64,000 nt of DNA from positions 2,666,001 through 2,730,000 of the forward strand of contig NZ_CP109467.1 of assembly GCF_036227325.1 (NCBI RefSeq), read 5' to 3'. Positions 53,053 through 62,469 of this stretch are shown piece after piece; the stretch's first letter is position 1, and every line of letters begins with the position of its first letter. Below the pieces are notes generated by a model, which worked only from the letters and a program-made list of their open reading frames with translations, was not told the DNA's origin and made no database searches. Source of the DNA: Streptomyces sp. NBC_01465 (GTDB lineage: Bacteria > Actinomycetota > Actinomycetes > Streptomycetales > Streptomycetaceae). A program made the position numbers and the translations under genes.

Positions 53053-54603
53053 TTAGGTCTTGAGGTTGTTCGCCTCTCGTATTGCTGTCGCCAGGTCCTT
53101 CACTTGGGCGTCCTCCGTTGTGGTTGCCAGCTTGGCTGCCCTGTCGGACAGTTCGGTGAGTGTCGGTGCGGACGGGAGGCTCCTGCCTCGTAGTTCGTCC
53201 GCGAAGTAGGCCGCCACCGCCGTCACCTGGAGGCGGGTGCTCGTTTCGTTCCAGAGGTTGCTCTTGAGCGTCTCCGTCTCCACCATGCCGTTCTGTTCGT
53301 GCGGGGAGCGGTCCGACGGGTCCTGCCACCGTACGGTCGCCGTCGCCATGTGGCCCGTGGCTCCCGCTCGCAGCCGTACCGCGTAGAGCGCCGTCACCGT
53401 GTGGCCGGGGCCCACCTCTCCGCCGTCCACCCGGTCGTTGCGGAAGTCCTTGTCCGCGACCTTGCGGTTGTCGTAGCCGATCAGGCGGAACTGCTCCACC
53501 GTCTGCGGGTCGAAGGCGACTTGGGCCTTCGCGTCCCTGGCTGTGAGCTCGATGTTCGCCGGGAGCTGGTCGCAGAAGAGCTTGCGGGCCTCCGTGCGCG
53601 TGGAGACGTAGGTGGTGTGGCCGTCGCCTTTGTCCGCCAGGCGTTCCATGAGGGCATCCCCGTAGTCGCTGCCTACTCCTACGCCGAAGAGCGTGATGCC
53701 GTACTCGCGGCGCGCCCCGTCGATCCGCTTCAGGATCTTGTCCGCCGAGGTCTCGCCCGTGTTGGCGAGCGCGTCCGAGAGCAGTACGACGCGGTTGGTC
53801 GCGCCTTTCCTGTGGCCTTCCACCGCTACGTCGTAGCCGGTCCTGACGCCCGCCTCGACGTTCGTGGAGTCGGTCGGCTCCAGGCTGTCGACGATGTGGT
53901 GGATGCGGTCCCTGCGGCCCTCGACCCTGGTCATCGGGAGCCGCGTCTCGGCCCTGTCGCTGAAGGTGACGATCGCGATCGAGTCGTCGTCCCTGAGTTG
54001 GTCGGTGAGGACTCCCAGTGCGTCGCGCACCAGGTCCAGGCGGCCCGATTCGGCCATCGAACCCGAGATGTCGACCACGAAGGTGAGGGCTGCGGGCGGG
54101 CGTTCGGACGATTCGGAGCGGCCTCGGGTGGCGAGACCCACGCGGACCAGTGACCAGTCGTCATCGCCCGTCCTGGCGCCGTCGACCGTCACCGTGAAGC
54201 CGTTGCCGTCCGGGCGCTCGTAGTCCTGCCGGAAGCTGTTGACGAACTCCTCGGGCCGTACGGTGTGCGCCTCCGGGAGCCGTCCGTCGGCCAGGGTGCG
54301 GCGGGCGTAGCCGTACGAGGCCGTGTCCACGTCCAGTGCGAACGTCGAGAGGTAGTCGGGGGTGGGAGTGGGGGCCATGTCCTTCTGTTCGCCCTCGGCC
54401 TTGTCCGCCCCCGCGGCCGAAGTCGGCTGCGCGGGGGCGGGAAGCGGGCCGCTGTACCCTCCGCCGCCCTTGCTGTTGCTTCCGTTGGATCGGTCCGATT
54501 GGCTGCCGCCCGCCCCGCATCCGGCGGTGAGCAGCATTCCGCCGGCCAGCATCGTGGCCAGCACTCCTCTGCAGGTCTTTCCGCTGAGCTTCATGAGCTT
54601 CAT
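53053..54603 (-). CDS. VWA-domain lipoprotein (YfbK-like)
   Basis: A 516-residue protein. The lipobox LTAGC ends at Cys 29, so it is membrane-anchored outside the cell, with a Ser/Gly/Pro-rich linker. A YfbK-type N-terminal domain (STFALDVDTASYGYARRTL) precedes a VWA domain with MIDAS DISGS (in FVVDISGSMAESG) and LLSDALANTGET. The C-terminal domain of the family follows. Role unknown; it probably binds a partner at the cell surface. Confidence 0.92.
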   Translation of the reverse strand: MKLMKLSGKTCRGVLATMLAGGMLLTAGCGAGGSQSDRSNGSNSKGGGGYSGPLPAPAQPTSAAGADKAEGEQKDMAPTPTPDYLSTFALDVDTASYGYARRTLADGRLPEAHTVRPEEFVNSFRQDYERPDGNGFTVTVDGARTGDDDWSLVRVGLATRGRSESSERPPAALTFVVDISGSMAESGRLDLVRDALGVLTDQLRDDDSIAIVTFSDRAETRLPMTRVEGRRDRIHHIVDSLEPTDSTNVEAGVRTGYDVAVEGHRKGATNRVVLLSDALANTGETSADKILKRIDGARREYGITLFGVGVGSDYGDALMERLADKGDGHTTYVSTRTEARKLFCDQLPANIELTARDAKAQVAFDPQTVEQFRLIGYDNRKVADKDFRNDRVDGGEVGPGHTVTALYAVRLRAGATGHMATATVRWQDPSDRSPHEQNGMVETETLKSNLWNETSTRLQVTAVAAYFADELRGRSLPSAPTLTELSDRAAKLATTTEDAQVKDLATAIREANNLKT

Positions 54604-54689
54604 GTCTATGAGACTCGCGAGGCCCCGTTTCGGAGCAGACGAAGGAGTTGCGGCTGCGTCTCGATGCGGACACAGCAGTCACGGGCGGG

Positions 54690-55556
54690 CTACGAGACGA
54701 TGTCCTTTCGGGCGAACCCCCGGAATGCGAGCGCGAAGAGGATAAGCGCGTACGTCACCGAGATCGCCGACCCCTTGAGCATTCCGCCCCATTCGAGGTG
54801 CGGCTGGAGCGCGTCCGCCCACGCGAACTGCCAGTGCGCGGGCAGGAAGTCGCGCCAGGAGCCGAGCGCGGTGACCGCGTCCAGCACATTGCCCACGATC
54901 GTCAGCCCGACCGCGCCCCCGACCGCCCCCAGCGGCGCGTCCGTCTTCGTCGACAGCCAGAACGCCAGGGCCGCGGTGACCAGTTGGGAGACGAAGATGA
55001 ACGCCACGGCGATCGCCAGGCGGGGAATCGCCTCGCCGGCCGTGAGCGATCCGCCGGTCGGCAGCTCCAGGGGGCCCCAGCCGTACGCGACCGTCCCCGC
55101 GGCCAGCGCCACGAGCGGCAGCAGCACCATCGCCGCCAGGCTGAAGCCCAGCGCCACCGTCAGCTTGCTCAGCAGCAGCCTCACCCGGGGCACGGGGGCG
55201 GCGAGCAGATACCTCAGCGAGGACCAACTCGCCTCCTGAGCCACGGTGTCGCCGCAGAACAGCGCCACCGGCACCACCAGCAGGAACCCCGCCGAGACGA
55301 ACAGGCACGTCGCGGCGAAGTTGGCCCCGGACGCCGTCGCGGTGTCCATCAGCGTCACCCGGCCGTCCCGCCCGCTGGGGGTCCCGCCGATCGCGAAGGC
55401 CGCGATCAGGATGAACGGGAGCGCCACGAGCACCGCCCCCATGACCAGCGTCCGCCGCCGCTTCCACTGCCGCATCGCCTCGACACGCAGCGGCAGCGTG
55501 TGCCGGGGGCGGTAGCCGGGCGCGGTCTGTACGAGGGTTACGGGGGTGCTGCTCAT
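54690..55556 (-). CDS. ABC-2 type permease
   Basis: A 288-residue protein with six predicted membrane helices, the first after a cytoplasmic RQWKRRRT. EASWSSLRYLLAAPVPRVRLLLSKL is the conserved ABC-2 coupling segment. The ATG overlaps the stop of the hydrolase-ATPase fusion gene (ATGA), so the two form one exporter. Confidence 0.92.
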   Translation of the reverse strand: MSSTPVTLVQTAPGYRPRHTLPLRVEAMRQWKRRRTLVMGAVLVALPFILIAAFAIGGTPSGRDGRVTLMDTATASGANFAATCLFVSAGFLLVVPVALFCGDTVAQEASWSSLRYLLAAPVPRVRLLLSKLTVALGFSLAAMVLLPLVALAAGTVAYGWGPLELPTGGSLTAGEAIPRLAIAVAFIFVSQLVTAALAFWLSTKTDAPLGAVGGAVGLTIVGNVLDAVTALGSWRDFLPAHWQFAWADALQPHLEWGGMLKGSAISVTYALILFALAFRGFARKDIVS

Positions 55557-58183
55557 TCGGCTCCTCCTCCGATCAGGGTGAGGAACGCGTCCTCGAGGCG
55601 TCGGTGCGGGCCGACCGCCGTCAACGGCACGTCCAGGCGCACCAGTTCGGTGATGAGCGCGACCGGGGTCGCCCCGTCCAGCCGCACCAGGAGTCCGCCG
55701 TCCGTCCGTACGGCCGATCCGATGCCGGGCAGTGCGGCCACCTTCTCCGCCAGTACGTCGGTGAATTCCGTCTCCGCCATGACCAGCAGCGTGTCCCCGC
55801 TGCCCGTGATCTCGGCGACGGGTCCGGCCTGGATCAGCCGGCCGCGGTCCATGACGACCAGATGCGTACAGGACTGCTCCACCTCGGCGAGCAGGTGGCT
55901 GGAGACGATCACGGTCCGGCCCTCGGCCGCGTACCGGATCATCACGTCGCGCATCTCGCGGATCTGCGGCGGGTCGAGCCCGTTGGTCGGCTCGTCGAGG
56001 ATGAGGAGGTCCGGGAGTCCGAGCATCGCCTGGGCGATGGCGAGCCGCTGCCGCATGCCCTGCGAGTACGTCCGCACCGCGCGCTCCAGCGCGTCGCCGA
56101 GGCCGGCGATCCGCAGGGCGTCCTCGATGTGCGAGTCCTCGGTCGGGCGGCCGGTCGCCTTCCAGTACAGGTCCAGGTTCTCGCGCCCGGTGAGGTGCGG
56201 CAGGAAGCCCGCGCCCTCCACGAAGGCCCCGACCCGCGACAGCACCGGCGAGCCCGGCTGGATGGCGTGCCCGAAGACCCTGATGTCGCCGCCGTCGGGC
56301 GTGATGAGCCCCATCAGCATGCGCAGGGTGGTGGTCTTGCCCGCGCCGTTGGGGCCGAGCAGGCCGAGGACCTGGCCCTTCTCGACCCGGAAGGAGAGGT
56401 CGCGGACCGCGTACCGGTCGGACGACTTGGAGTACTTCTTCGCCAGGTCGGTGATCTGCAGCGGCACTTCCGCCAGTTCGGGGTCCGGCGCGGGGACCGA
56501 CTTCCTCCGCGTGACCAGCAGCCCTGCGGCGATCAGCGCCGCCAGCGCGGGCAGCCCCCAGACCCACCACGGCAGCGGGGCGGCCGCCGTCTTCACGGCC
56601 GGGTCGGTGGGCACGCTCAGCCCGCCGCTCCCTTCGAGGCCGATGGTGTACGTCGCCGGGGCGGCCGGGGATGCGTACCCGAGGTCGGTCGAGGCGAGCA
56701 CCAGCCGCAGCCGGTGCCCCGCGTCGACCTGGTGGTCGACGGCGGGCAGCGTCAGCTCGACCGACTTGCCCGCGGCGGTCCCGGTGATCCGCACCGGTGC
56801 CACCAGCTGGCTGGGCAGCACCTGTTGCTTCCCGTCGGGCCCGACGTCGTACACCTTCCCGAAGAGCACCGTCTCGTCGCTGCCCTCGGACTTCACCTTC
56901 ACCTTGACGGTCGGCGTGCCCGTGATCCGCAGGTTCTGCTTCAGCGGCGCCGAGTCGAAGCGCGCGTACTGACCGGGGAAGTCGAGGGAGAGGCCGACGC
57001 CGAGCCCGGAGAGCTGCGACAGCGCGCCCACACCCGGCACGGCGGAGATCGCGGGCGGGTTGGCGCCCGCAGGGTTCTCGACGGTCTGTTCGCGGCCGGT
57101 GAGCGCGATCGTACGGTCGCCGGAGACCAGCCCCGGGTAGCTGCCGGAGCTCGCGCCCCTCAACTGGGCCGCCCCGTCGGTCGAACTGATCCCGCCCGTG
57201 CGCGTCACCCGGAAGGCAGGGCCCGTGTCGACGCCCTTGTCCCCCTTCAGATAGCGCCCGAACCAGTTCGAGATCCGCCCGTCGATACGGCCGGTCTCGC
57301 GGTCCCCTCCGTCGTGGCCGCCCGCGATCCAGTCCACGGCCACGGGTGCGCCGTTCGCCTTGATCGCCTTCGTCGCGGCGTCCGCCTGACCCAGCGGGAA
57401 GAGGGAGTCGGTCTGGCCCTGCACGATCAGCGCGGGCACCTTGATCCTGCTGCCCACCGCCGAGGGGCTGCGCGCTTCCAGCAGTGCGGTCGCCGCGGCG
57501 TCCGGCTTTCCGGCCACCGCGACCCGCTGGTACATCTCGCAGAGCTGCTTCTCGAAGTGCGAGCAGCCGCCGCCGCTGTTGATGAAGATCCCGGCCCAGA
57601 GCTTCTTGAAGACGCCGTCGGGGAAGAGTGAGTCGGCAAGGTTCCAGTACGTGATCTGCGGGGCGATGGCGTCGACCCGCCCGTCGTACCCCGCCGCGAG
57701 GAGTGAGATCGCCCCTCCGTACGACGCCCCCGTGACGCCAACGCGCGGGTCCCCTGCCTTGTCCAGCTGGACCTCCGGTCGCTTCGCCAGCCAGTCGATC
57801 AGCCGTGAGACGTCCTTGACCTCGCCGTTCGGATCGTTCAGGCCGATCTTGCCGGTCGACTTGCCGAAGCCGCGCGCGGACCAGGTCAGGACCGCGTACC
57901 CGTCCCGTGCGAGCTTCTCGGCCTGCCCCTTCACCTCGTCCTTCGACCCGCCGAACCCGTGTCCGATCAGCACGGCGGGACGCCGCCCGGAACCGCCCTC
58001 GGTGAAGTACGAGGTGTCGAGCGAGACCCCGTCCACCGCCATGGTCCGGTCCTCGCGGTGCACGGGCGCAGGCCCGTCGGAGGCGACGGCCGTCCACGTC
58101 CCCGCCCCCACCAGGACGGCGATCGCGGCGACAGCGCCGGTGAAAACCCGGCTGCGCCTGCTGCGAGGCTTGCGTAGCTTCAT
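55553..58183 (-). CDS. Fusion: extracytoplasmic alpha/beta-hydrolase - membrane helix - ABC ATPase
   Basis: An 876-residue protein with ATG 58183. A signal anchor (VFTGAVAAIAVLVGAGTWTAVA) leads into an S15/CocE-type hydrolase with HGFGGS, the nucleophile elbow GASYGG (Ser about 154) and a jelly-roll C-terminal domain (about 350-530). A membrane helix (WWVWGLPALAALIAAGLLVT, about 538-557) then places the ABC ATPase inside the cell: Walker A GPNGAGKTT (about 613), signature YSQGMRQRL, Walker B LLILDEPTNGLD. The topology is self-consistent. It pairs with the downstream permease. Confidence 0.9.
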   Translation of the reverse strand: MKLRKPRSRRSRVFTGAVAAIAVLVGAGTWTAVASDGPAPVHREDRTMAVDGVSLDTSYFTEGGSGRRPAVLIGHGFGGSKDEVKGQAEKLARDGYAVLTWSARGFGKSTGKIGLNDPNGEVKDVSRLIDWLAKRPEVQLDKAGDPRVGVTGASYGGAISLLAAGYDGRVDAIAPQITYWNLADSLFPDGVFKKLWAGIFINSGGGCSHFEKQLCEMYQRVAVAGKPDAAATALLEARSPSAVGSRIKVPALIVQGQTDSLFPLGQADAATKAIKANGAPVAVDWIAGGHDGGDRETGRIDGRISNWFGRYLKGDKGVDTGPAFRVTRTGGISSTDGAAQLRGASSGSYPGLVSGDRTIALTGREQTVENPAGANPPAISAVPGVGALSQLSGLGVGLSLDFPGQYARFDSAPLKQNLRITGTPTVKVKVKSEGSDETVLFGKVYDVGPDGKQQVLPSQLVAPVRITGTAAGKSVELTLPAVDHQVDAGHRLRLVLASTDLGYASPAAPATYTIGLEGSGGLSVPTDPAVKTAAAPLPWWVWGLPALAALIAAGLLVTRRKSVPAPDPELAEVPLQITDLAKKYSKSSDRYAVRDLSFRVEKGQVLGLLGPNGAGKTTTLRMLMGLITPDGGDIRVFGHAIQPGSPVLSRVGAFVEGAGFLPHLTGRENLDLYWKATGRPTEDSHIEDALRIAGLGDALERAVRTYSQGMRQRLAIAQAMLGLPDLLILDEPTNGLDPPQIREMRDVMIRYAAEGRTVIVSSHLLAEVEQSCTHLVVMDRGRLIQAGPVAEITGSGDTLLVMAETEFTDVLAEKVAALPGIGSAVRTDGGLLVRLDGATPVALITELVRLDVPLTAVGPHRRLEDAFLTLIGGGAE

Positions 58184-58304
58184 GACTGCAACCCTAAGCG
58201 GCAGGTCTGACACCCGAAGCTGCCACCAGGTGGAACTCTCGGTAGCACCCGGGGAGTACGCGGCCGACGCCCCGTACCGCAGCAGGAGTAGAGAGGCGGC
58301 GCCC

Positions 58305-58727
58305 ATGCCGGACCATCTGGAGATCCGCCGCGCGAGCGACCCCGCCGAACTCCTCGCCGCCCAGCACCTCTTCGACGGCCCGGTCCGCCGCGAGTGGTCG
58401 GAGCGCTTCCTGGCGGACCCCGGCCATCTGATGCTCCTCGCGTACGTCGAGGGGGCGCCGGCCGGTTTCATCACGGGCATCGAGATGCTCCACCCCGACA
58501 AGGGGTCCGAGATGTGCCTGTACGAACTGGCGGTGGACGAGCCGTACCGCAGACGCGGGATCGCCAGTGAGCTCGTCGCGACGCTGGCGGCGGTGGCGCG
58601 CGACCGCGGCTGCTACGACATGTGGGTCCCGGTAGACGCCGACAACGAGGTGGCGCTGGCGCTGTACCGGGCGACGGGGGCGGGGACAGAGGAAGCGGTC
58701 GCGGTGCTGACCTGGACCTGGGACTGA
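58305..58727 (+). CDS. GNAT acetyltransferase (AAC(3)-I-like)
   Basis: A 140-residue protein; GAGAGG precedes the ATG. The acetyl-CoA motif A is YELAVDEPYRRRGIASELV, preceded by AYVEGAPAGFITG. It resembles the AAC(3)-I group, but that similarity alone does not predict drug resistance. It is divergent from the hydrolase-ATPase fusion. Confidence 0.88.
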   Translation: MPDHLEIRRASDPAELLAAQHLFDGPVRREWSERFLADPGHLMLLAYVEGAPAGFITGIEMLHPDKGSEMCLYELAVDEPYRRRGIASELVATLAAVARDRGCYDMWVPVDADNEVALALYRATGAGTEEAVAVLTWTWD

Positions 58728-58748
58728 ACCGTCGCCGCCCCTACGATC

Positions 58749-59243
58749 ATGCCCATGCCTTCAGCCCTGGTCCTGATCGACCTGATGCCGCGCATCGTCG
58801 CCCTCCCTCTGGCCCCGCACACCGGCGAGGAGGTGCTGGCGCGCTCCCTGCTCCTGGCGGACGCGTTCCGGGCGGACGGCCGGCCAGTGGTGCTGGTCCG
58901 GGTGGACCGCCCGAACGTCGCCGAGCAGCCGCCGGGCAGCGGCTTCGCCGAGGGCCTCGTACGGCCCGGCGACATCGAGATCGTCAAGCGCACGGTGGGC
59001 GCGTTCCACGGGACGGACCTGGACGGGGAGTTGCGCAGGCGCGGGGTGGACACGCTGGTGCTGGCGGGGCTGGTCACCACGATGGGCGTGGAGTCCACGG
59101 CGCGGGCGGCGAGCGACCACGGCTACGAGCTGGAGTTCGTGGCCGATGCGATGTCCGCCTTCGCGGCGGACGAGCACGACTTCGCGGTGGAGCGGATCTT
59201 CCCCCGGTTCGGTGAGGTCAGGAACGCGTCGGCGTACCTCTGA
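58749..59243 (+). CDS. Isochorismatase-family protein lacking the catalytic cysteine
   Basis: A 164-residue protein (ATG 58749 or 58755). Asp in ALVLIDLM and Lys in EIVKRTVGAF match the family triad, but the cysteine position in LAGLVTTMGVESTARAA is Gly. True isochorismatases of the PhzD/EntB type also lack the cysteine, whereas nicotinamidases need it. No siderophore or phenazine genes lie nearby, so the substrate is open. Confidence 0.85.
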   Translation: MPMPSALVLIDLMPRIVALPLAPHTGEEVLARSLLLADAFRADGRPVVLVRVDRPNVAEQPPGSGFAEGLVRPGDIEIVKRTVGAFHGTDLDGELRRRGVDTLVLAGLVTTMGVESTARAASDHGYELEFVADAMSAFAADEHDFAVERIFPRFGEVRNASAYL

Positions 59244-59258
59244 GGCCAGCCGATCAGG

Positions 59259-59753
59259 TCACTCGCCCTCGCCTTCCACCAGGATCCGCGCGTAGTTCCC
59301 CAACGACCGCTGATAACGCGGCAGATGGGGTGCGAGTGCACGGAGTGCGAGCGACACGGCTTCGCGCTCGCGGCCCACGTCGGTCAGGGCCAATGCGAGG
59401 AATCCCCTTACGGCATCATCGAGTTCGTCGCTCCCGGCGTCCGCCTCGGCGGTGAGCAGGGTGACGCTCTCCTCCGACCGCCCCAGATTCCGCAGCGAAC
59501 TGGCCATCTGGATCACGGCACGTCGCCGCCGTATCCCGGGCAGCCCGGCCTCCAGTGCCTCCTTGTACAGCGGCACGGCAAGGTCGGAATGCCCGGTCGA
59601 ATCGAGCGCTGCCGCGCGCTCGAAGATCCCGATCGGGCTTCCTTCGGGCAGTTCGGCGACGAGCTTGTCGATGGCGGCCCGGAAATCGTTGTCCTCGTAC
59701 GAGTCGATGGACGCGTAGGCGTCCACGATGCGCTGCTCCCAGTCAGAGTTCAT
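59259..59753 (-). CDS. Tetratricopeptide-repeat protein
   Basis: A 164-residue protein of about four helical repeats (ERAAALDSTGHSDLAVPLYKEAL; QMASSLRNLGRSEESVTLL; LALALTDVGREREAVSLAL). ATG 59753 has AAGG upstream; GTG 59759 is possible. Likely a soluble protein-interaction module. Confidence 0.88.
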   Translation of the reverse strand: MNSDWEQRIVDAYASIDSYEDNDFRAAIDKLVAELPEGSPIGIFERAAALDSTGHSDLAVPLYKEALEAGLPGIRRRRAVIQMASSLRNLGRSEESVTLLTAEADAGSDELDDAVRGFLALALTDVGREREAVSLALRALAPHLPRYQRSLGNYARILVEGEGE

Positions 59754-59762
59754 GGTCACACC

Positions 59763-60179
59763 TTAGGGAGCGGACGCGTCCGCCCGGAGGTTCATGAGGC
59801 CGGCCGCGGTGGGGCGGAAACCGCACGCGGCGTAGAACGGCTCCAGCTCCGGCTCGTAGTCGACGTGCAGCCACTCCGCGCCCCGCGCCCGCGCCTCGGC
59901 CGCTGCCGCGCGCACCAGGCGGACCCCCAGGCCTCGTCGGCCCTCCTCCGGGTGGACCGTCGTGTCCAGGATGAAGGCGTGCGCCCCGCCGTCGCCGACC
60001 ACGTTGACGTACCCCACCAGGCGATCACCCCTGTGCGCCGCGATCCAGACAAGGCTCCGGGCCAGCAACGGTGCGAAGGCCGTCGGGCGGTGGTCCGGCC
60101 AGGCGGCGGTGAAGAGGGTGTTCAGGGCTTCGTCCGTGAGTGCGGGGCTCACCGAGAGGGTCGGGGTGTTGGTCGTCAT
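59763..60179 (-). CDS. GNAT acetyltransferase
   Basis: A 138-residue protein. Acetyl-CoA motif A is TTVHPEEGRRGLGVRLV, followed by DYEPELEPFYAACGFRPT. The ATG overlaps the APH-family stop (ATGA), so the two are coupled. Substrate unknown. Confidence 0.88.
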   Translation of the reverse strand: MTTNTPTLSVSPALTDEALNTLFTAAWPDHRPTAFAPLLARSLVWIAAHRGDRLVGYVNVVGDGGAHAFILDTTVHPEEGRRGLGVRLVRAAAAEARARGAEWLHVDYEPELEPFYAACGFRPTAAGLMNLRADASAP

Positions 60180-61225
60180 GCGGCGAGACTGCCTCGCCTC
60201 GCGGGGCGTTCCGGCGGCGGCTTCAGCTTGGGCCAGCGTTCTCGTACGCGGTCGTGCAGATCCCTGGTGAGGCCGTGGACACCCGCCAGGTCGGGGCGGG
60301 CCGCCGTGCGGCGGGTCACCACGCCCAGGCGGTGCGTCAGCCGTTCCCTCGCCGTGACCGTGCCCCACTTCCAGTCCTTGTACGGGAGTTGGGCCAGGTG
60401 GTCCTCGGACTCCCTCAACGCCCGCTCCACCAGGGCGTCTCCCCTGATCAGCCAGCCCACGCACGCGTCCGTGAGGTCGCCCTCCGGCTCCGCACCCCTC
60501 GCCTCGCGCCACGTCGTACGGTAGGCCGCTTCCGCCCGGTCGAGCAGGTCGGCCGGGGGTGCGGTGACGCACCAGCACGTCGGGAAGCCGATGCGCAGGT
60601 ACGCGAGTTCCGCCATGCCGTTGCCCAGCGAGGCCTGTTCGAAGTCGATGAATCTGACTCCGGCGGAGGTGTGCAGGTCGTTGCCCGGGCACGGGTCGCC
60701 GTGGAGCAGGGCGTCGCCCGGAGCCTCGGCCAGGCGGTCCAGGAGTGCTGCGAGTTCCCCCGACACCCCTGTAGGGCAAGGAACTTCCAGAGTGTCCGCG
60801 AGTGCCAGGAACGCCGTCACGTCCTCCTGCGCCGGGCCCTTCCACTTCGGCAGCGCACCCCTGTCCTCCGGCCCCGTCGTCGCATGCAGCGCCGCCAGCG
60901 CCGTGGCGTAGTGCACGATCCCGTCGGCGGGGCGGAGGTGGTGCTCCACGTGTTCCAGTACGAGCAGCCGTTCCTCGTCGTCCGTGGCCAGCAGTGCGGG
61001 CACCACGGGCGGGTCCGCGCGGGCGGCGAGGCGCAGGGCGGTGACCTCGCGCGCGTACCGGTCGGCGGCGTCCGGTCCCTCCACGAACTGCTTCACCACC
61101 GCCGGGCCCGCGTCCAGTTCCACCCGCCACACCCGCGAGCGCGGGCTGCTGACCAGCTTCCTGGCCCCCTTCAGCTGGCCCAACTCGGCTTGCATGCCTT
61201 CCCCGTACGGCACCGGTGATCTCAT
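60176..61225 (-). CDS. Aminoglycoside phosphotransferase (APH)-family kinase
   Basis: A 349-residue protein with ATG 61225 (GTG 61234 and ATG 61192 are alternatives). It has the kinase-like fold: VVKQFV (ATP-binding Lys), catalytic loop LLHGDPCPGND and metal-binding FIDFEQ. APH-family enzymes phosphorylate many small molecules; resistance is not implied. It forms a two-gene operon with the acetyltransferase. Confidence 0.88.
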   Translation of the reverse strand: MRSPVPYGEGMQAELGQLKGARKLVSSPRSRVWRVELDAGPAVVKQFVEGPDAADRYAREVTALRLAARADPPVVPALLATDDEERLLVLEHVEHHLRPADGIVHYATALAALHATTGPEDRGALPKWKGPAQEDVTAFLALADTLEVPCPTGVSGELAALLDRLAEAPGDALLHGDPCPGNDLHTSAGVRFIDFEQASLGNGMAELAYLRIGFPTCWCVTAPPADLLDRAEAAYRTTWREARGAEPEGDLTDACVGWLIRGDALVERALRESEDHLAQLPYKDWKWGTVTARERLTHRLGVVTRRTAARPDLAGVHGLTRDLHDRVRERWPKLKPPPERPARRGSLAA

Positions 61226-61233
61226 CTGTCCCA

Positions 61234-61755
61234 CTATTCACCGCGGTTACGGGCCCGATGGGCGGCCACCGTCGTACGGCTCGCGCACGTGTTGCCGCAG
61301 AAGCGGCGGCTGCGGTTGCGCGACTGGTCGACGAAGAAGCGCGCGCAGCCTGTCGCGCGGCAGCGGCCCACCGTCACCTCCGGGGCGCCACTCGCGACGT
61401 GCGCGAGCGCCGCCGCGCAGGTGCGGCCCAGCCAGCGGGCCGGGGGTTCGCCGTCGGGGGCGTAGTGGAGGTGGGCGGTGCCGGGGCCGTCGTGGGCGCT
61501 GAGGTGGAGGCGGGGCGGGAAGCGGGTCAGGAGCCGGTTGACGGCCTCGACGTCGCCGGCGTCTCCGTCGGCCACGGCGGCCACTGCCGCGCGGAGCGGA
61601 GCCAAGAGGGGTGCCAGCTCGGTCCAGGCGGTCAGGGTGACGTGGTGCTCCGTGAGCATCTGCCGTGTGTGGTCGGTGAGTTCGGACTCCGACTCGGCGT
61701 TGGCCACTTCCACGGCCACCCGGGCCACGTTTCCCATGTAGTCCTCGTAGCGCAC
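61234..61755 (-). CDS. CGNR zinc-finger protein
   Basis: A 173-residue protein starting with GTG 61755 (RYEDYMGNVARVAVEVANAE). An ABATE-type N-terminal domain precedes the CGNR zinc finger RCRATGCARFF...RRFCGNTCASR. The family is thought to act in stress-related transcription. It is divergent from the 61792 gene, with a 36-bp gap. Confidence 0.92.
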   Translation of the reverse strand: MRYEDYMGNVARVAVEVANAESESELTDHTRQMLTEHHVTLTAWTELAPLLAPLRAAVAAVADGDAGDVEAVNRLLTRFPPRLHLSAHDGPGTAHLHYAPDGEPPARWLGRTCAAALAHVASGAPEVTVGRCRATGCARFFVDQSRNRSRRFCGNTCASRTTVAAHRARNRGE

Positions 61756-61791
61756 TTGACCACCTACCTCTCCGCTGGGACTGTAGCCACC

Positions 61792-62466
61792 ATGATGCTT
61801 GATGCCACCTACTCTGCGCGCACACTCCAGCGGGCCGGCCAGTGGGACGCCGCACTTGCGCTGCTCCCCGGGGGCGCTGAAACCGCCGCCCTGCGGGCCG
61901 AGTTGCTCGTCGACCGGCACACCTGGCGGCTCGATCCGGTCGACGAGGCGCTGGATGCCGTACGCAGCCTGGGCGATCCGCACTCCGGAACCGCGGCCCT
62001 GCTCACCGCCCAACTGGAGTACTACCGGCGACTGTTCAACCTCGGCGGACCCGCACTCTGCGCCGACCCCGTCGAAGCCTTCGCCGGCCTGCCGCCGACG
62101 GCGTGGTCCGTCTTCTGGTGGTCCGTGGCCCAGGAGAACCTCCTCCAGGACAAGGACGCGGCCGCCGAGGGGCTGGCCCGGGCGCGGGCGCTCGCCGCGG
62201 CCGAAGGGGATCGCCTGGTGGAGTCGTACGCCGTACGCCACCAGGGCGGCCTCCTCTTCTTCGAGAAGGGCGACCACCAGCGCGGCCTCCCCCTCCTGCG
62301 CCGCTCGCTTCAGCTGCGCGCGGCCTGCGGGGCGCGGCCCCAAGTGGCGGCCTCCCAGATGACGTTGGCGGAGGCACTGGGCCCGGGCGAGGAGGGTGAC
62401 GAGCTGCGCGAGATCGCCGCTGGGACCGCCGAGGAGCTGGGGTTGACCTGGCTCAAGGCCGCCTAG
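61792..62466 (+). CDS. Helical-repeat (TPR-like) hypothetical protein
   Basis: A 224-residue protein with two ATGs at 61792 and 61795. Repeats such as LQRAGQWDAALALLPGG and AAEGLARARALAAAEGDRL suggest a TPR-like superhelix; SVFWWSVAQENLLQ is conserved among actinomycete homologues as far as I recall. Function unknown. Confidence 0.8.
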   Translation: MMLDATYSARTLQRAGQWDAALALLPGGAETAALRAELLVDRHTWRLDPVDEALDAVRSLGDPHSGTAALLTAQLEYYRRLFNLGGPALCADPVEAFAGLPPTAWSVFWWSVAQENLLQDKDAAAEGLARARALAAAEGDRLVESYAVRHQGGLLFFEKGDHQRGLPLLRRSLQLRAACGARPQVAASQMTLAEALGPGEEGDELREIAAGTAEELGLTWLKAA

Positions 62467-62469
62467 GGA

